From Acetobacteraceae bacterium (lineage in GTDB: Bacteria; Pseudomonadota; Alphaproteobacteria; Acetobacterales; Acetobacteraceae), in NCBI GenBank assembly GCA_030041375.1, contig JASHOA010000024.1, positions 62,001 to 126,000 on the forward strand: a stretch of DNA of 64,000 nt, in the 5' to 3' direction. The position numbers and the translations under genes are program-made. Below are positions 62,598 through 64,000 of the stretch, piece by piece. The notes under the pieces were generated by a model. The model did not search any database, was not told the DNA's origin, and was given only the letters and a program-made list of their open reading frames with translations. The number at the start of each line of letters is the position of its first letter. The first letter of the stretch is position 1.

Positions 62598-64000
62598 TCA
62601 GCTTCTGGCGCGGGCGAGGCTCGGACGCTTCGGATCGTAGGTCCAGCCCGGCACGAGGTACTGCATCGCTGCCGCGTCGTCGCGGGCGCCGGCGCCGACC
62701 TTTCGGTAGAGAGCATGTGCCTTTTCGAGCTGGCCGGGATCGATCTCGATGCCGAGGCCCGGGCGATCGGGAAGGCGGATTTCGCCGGCGACGATCTCGA
62801 ACGGTTCCCTGGTGAGCCGCTCCGTTCCCTGCTGCCAGATCCAGTGCGTGTCGATCGCCGTGATCCGGCCGGTCGCGGCCGCCGCCGCGTGGGTGAACAT
62901 GGCGAGCGAAATGTCGAAATGATTGTTGGAGTGCGAGCCCCAGGTCAGGCCGAAGGCTTCGCACAGTCCGGCGACGTTGACCGCGCCGTGGAGGGTCCAG
63001 AAATGCGGATCGGCCAGCGGGATATCGACGGCGTTGAGGGCGAGGGAATGGGCAAGTTGCCGCCAGTCCGTCGCCACCATGTTGGTCGCGGTCGGGATGC
63101 CGGTGGCCCGACGGAATTCTGCCATCACTTCACGCCCCGAATAGCCGTCCTCCGGCCCGCACGGATCCTCGGCGTAGGCCAGCGCCTGGCCATGCGCGCG
63201 GCCGAGTGCAATCGCCTCTGCGAGCGACCAGGCACCGTTCGGATCGAGCGTCACGCGGCTTTCAGGAAAGCGCCGTTTCAGCGCTTCCACCGCGCCCATC
63301 TCCTCTTCGCCCGGCAGCACACCTCCTTTGAGCTTATAGTCGCGAAAGCCGTAGCGCTCGGTTGCGGCCTCGGCCTGGCGGACGATGGCCGCGGCATCGA
63401 GTGCGGGCTCGCTGCGCACCCGCGCCCAGGCGCCGGCGGGGCCGGCCGGTTCGGGGTAGGGGAGGCCGGTCCGGGCGCGATCGCCGACGTAGAAGAGATA
63501 GGCGAGCACCGGCACTGCATCGCGTTGCCGGCCGCGGCCAATGAGCGCGCACACCGGCACGCCAAGATGTTTTCCCAGGAGATCGAGCAACGCGGCCTCG
63601 ACCGCGGTGATGACGTTCTCGATGCGGAGATTGATCTCGTGCGGCTGGCTGAGCACGAGAGCTTCGGCAGTCGACCCCGCGCGATGCACGATTCTCTGCC
63701 GCTCCGTCTCCGCCGTGAGCGAAGCGCGGATCGCGTTGAGGATCGCCTGGTAGTCGCCGATCGGCCGGCCGAGCACGAGCGCGCGCACATTCTCGAGCGT
63801 CAGCCTGATGCTCTCGCTGCCGGGCACTTCGCCGAGCCCGGTATTGCCGGAGCTGTCCTTGAGCAGGACGACGATGCGGGTGAAGAAGGGGCCGTGGGCG
63901 CCGGCGAGGTTCAGCAGCATGCAGTCCCGCCCCGCAACCGGCACCACCTGCATCTCGACGATGTGCGGCGTGCGGGCGGCTTCCTGGCGGGAAAGATCGG
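62598..64000 (-). CDS. gudD: Glucarate dehydratase (5' end outside window)
   Basis: At least 467 residues; the frame stays open past 64000 with no start in the visible 47 bases upstream of [12 protein letters not shown]. Enolase superfamily: [20 protein letters not shown]-terminal cap, catalytic YKLKGG lysine, metal ligands in LDPNGAW and EDPCGPEDG, and the acid/base His in [10 protein letters not shown]. Dehydrates D-glucarate to 5-keto-4-deoxyglucarate. An ATG at 63953 exists, but glucarate dehydratases have extra N-terminal residues of the kind seen in frame beyond it. Confidence 0.92.
   Translation of the reverse strand, partial: DLSRQEAARTPHIVEMQVVPVAGRDCMLLNLAGAHGPFFTRIVVLLKDSSGNTGLGEVPGSESIRLTLENVRALVLGRPIGDYQAILNAIRASLTAETERQRIVHRAGSTAEALVLSQPHEINLRIENVITAVEAALLDLLGKHLGVPVCALIGRGRQRDAVPVLAYLFYVGDRARTGLPYPEPAGPAGAWARVRSEPALDAAAIVRQAEAATERYGFRDYKLKGGVLPGEEEMGAVEALKRRFPESRVTLDPNGAWSLAEAIALGRAHGQALAYAEDPCGPEDGYSGREVMAEFRRATGIPTATNMVATDWRQLAHSLALNAVDIPLADPHFWTLHGAVNVAGLCEAFGLTWGSHSNNHFDISLAMFTHAAAAATGRITAIDTHWIWQQGTERLTREPFEIVAGEIRLPDRPGLGIEIDPGQLEKAHALYRKVGAGARDDAAAMQYLVPGWTYDPKRPSLARARS

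Noticed and set aside
61088-62815. 575-codon open frame on the + strand
   Set aside because: Antisense to the sulfhydrylase fusion and glucarate dehydratase; no recognisable domain.

Overview
The window is high-GC DNA, probably from an alphaproteobacterium of the Rhodospirillales/Acetobacteraceae type. That placement is inferred from gene style: a DUF1127 protein, an NADH-dehydrogenase/SelD fusion, a hydrogenase-4-like Ehr operon, many ABC importers and dense GC-rich coding. It was not measured. Two parts are distinct: an integrated phage-like element (1 to about 10601) and ordinary but catabolically rich chromosome (10602 to 64000).

Phage-like element (1-10601). It begins inside a DUF3987 primase/helicase-type gene and ends exactly at the CCA end of a tRNA-Ser(UGA) gene, a classic integration site. 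Almost all genes are on the + strand with 4-base (ATGA/GTGA/TTGA) stop-start overlaps. They include a ribbon-helix-helix protein, a small-terminase-like protein, two very large virion/ejection-type proteins (one with a lytic transglycosylase motif), a membrane protein and a run of small unknown proteins. No large terminase, portal, capsid or integrase is visible here. It is therefore either a remnant, a satellite, or a phage whose head genes lie left of the window.

Chromosome, 10.8-28.4 kb: ugd, an AlkA-type glycosylase, an alpha/beta hydrolase, a DUF1127 protein and an amidase. Next come an orphan sugar-type binding protein, an HSDL2-like SDR and a pentapeptide-repeat protein. A minus-strand operon follows (dipeptide-type permeases, D-2-hydroxyacid dehydrogenase, zinc alcohol dehydrogenase). 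Its presumed binding protein lies beyond an oppositely oriented deacylase gene. The section ends with a 715-residue fusion of an FAD-dependent NADH-dehydrogenase-like domain to selenide, water dikinase.

28.7-36.2 kb: a six-gene hydrogenase-4-like (Hyf/Ehr) membrane complex. Its large subunit has lost the nickel-binding cysteines, so it is probably a proton- or ion-translocating redox complex and not a hydrogenase. 37-46 kb: a minus-strand operon for a Liv-type binding protein, HyuB, HyuA and an SDR, divergent from a three-gene acyl-CoA operon (quinone oxidoreductase, CoA ligase, enoyl-CoA hydratase). 47-55 kb: a sugar ABC importer abutting a complete branched-chain-amino-acid-type importer. 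55-64 kb: a TMEM175-like channel, DUF2630, GNAT, a SelA-like PLP enzyme with a divergent IclR regulator, a class A beta-lactamase-like serine hydrolase, a methyltransferase, dodecin, a CoA-binding/O-acetylhomoserine sulfhydrylase fusion, and the start-truncated glucarate dehydratase.

The most striking unexplained structure is a family of about 125-135 bp palindromic repeats present three times in the same orientation (26083, 33280, 58750). Each has a long-armed hairpin and a second hairpin whose 11-bp stem is invariant while its 3-nt loop differs in every copy. Two copies supply the stop codon of the neighbouring gene. Their ends (inverted TAGTGT, TA/CTAG boundaries) suggest a MITE-like non-autonomous element.
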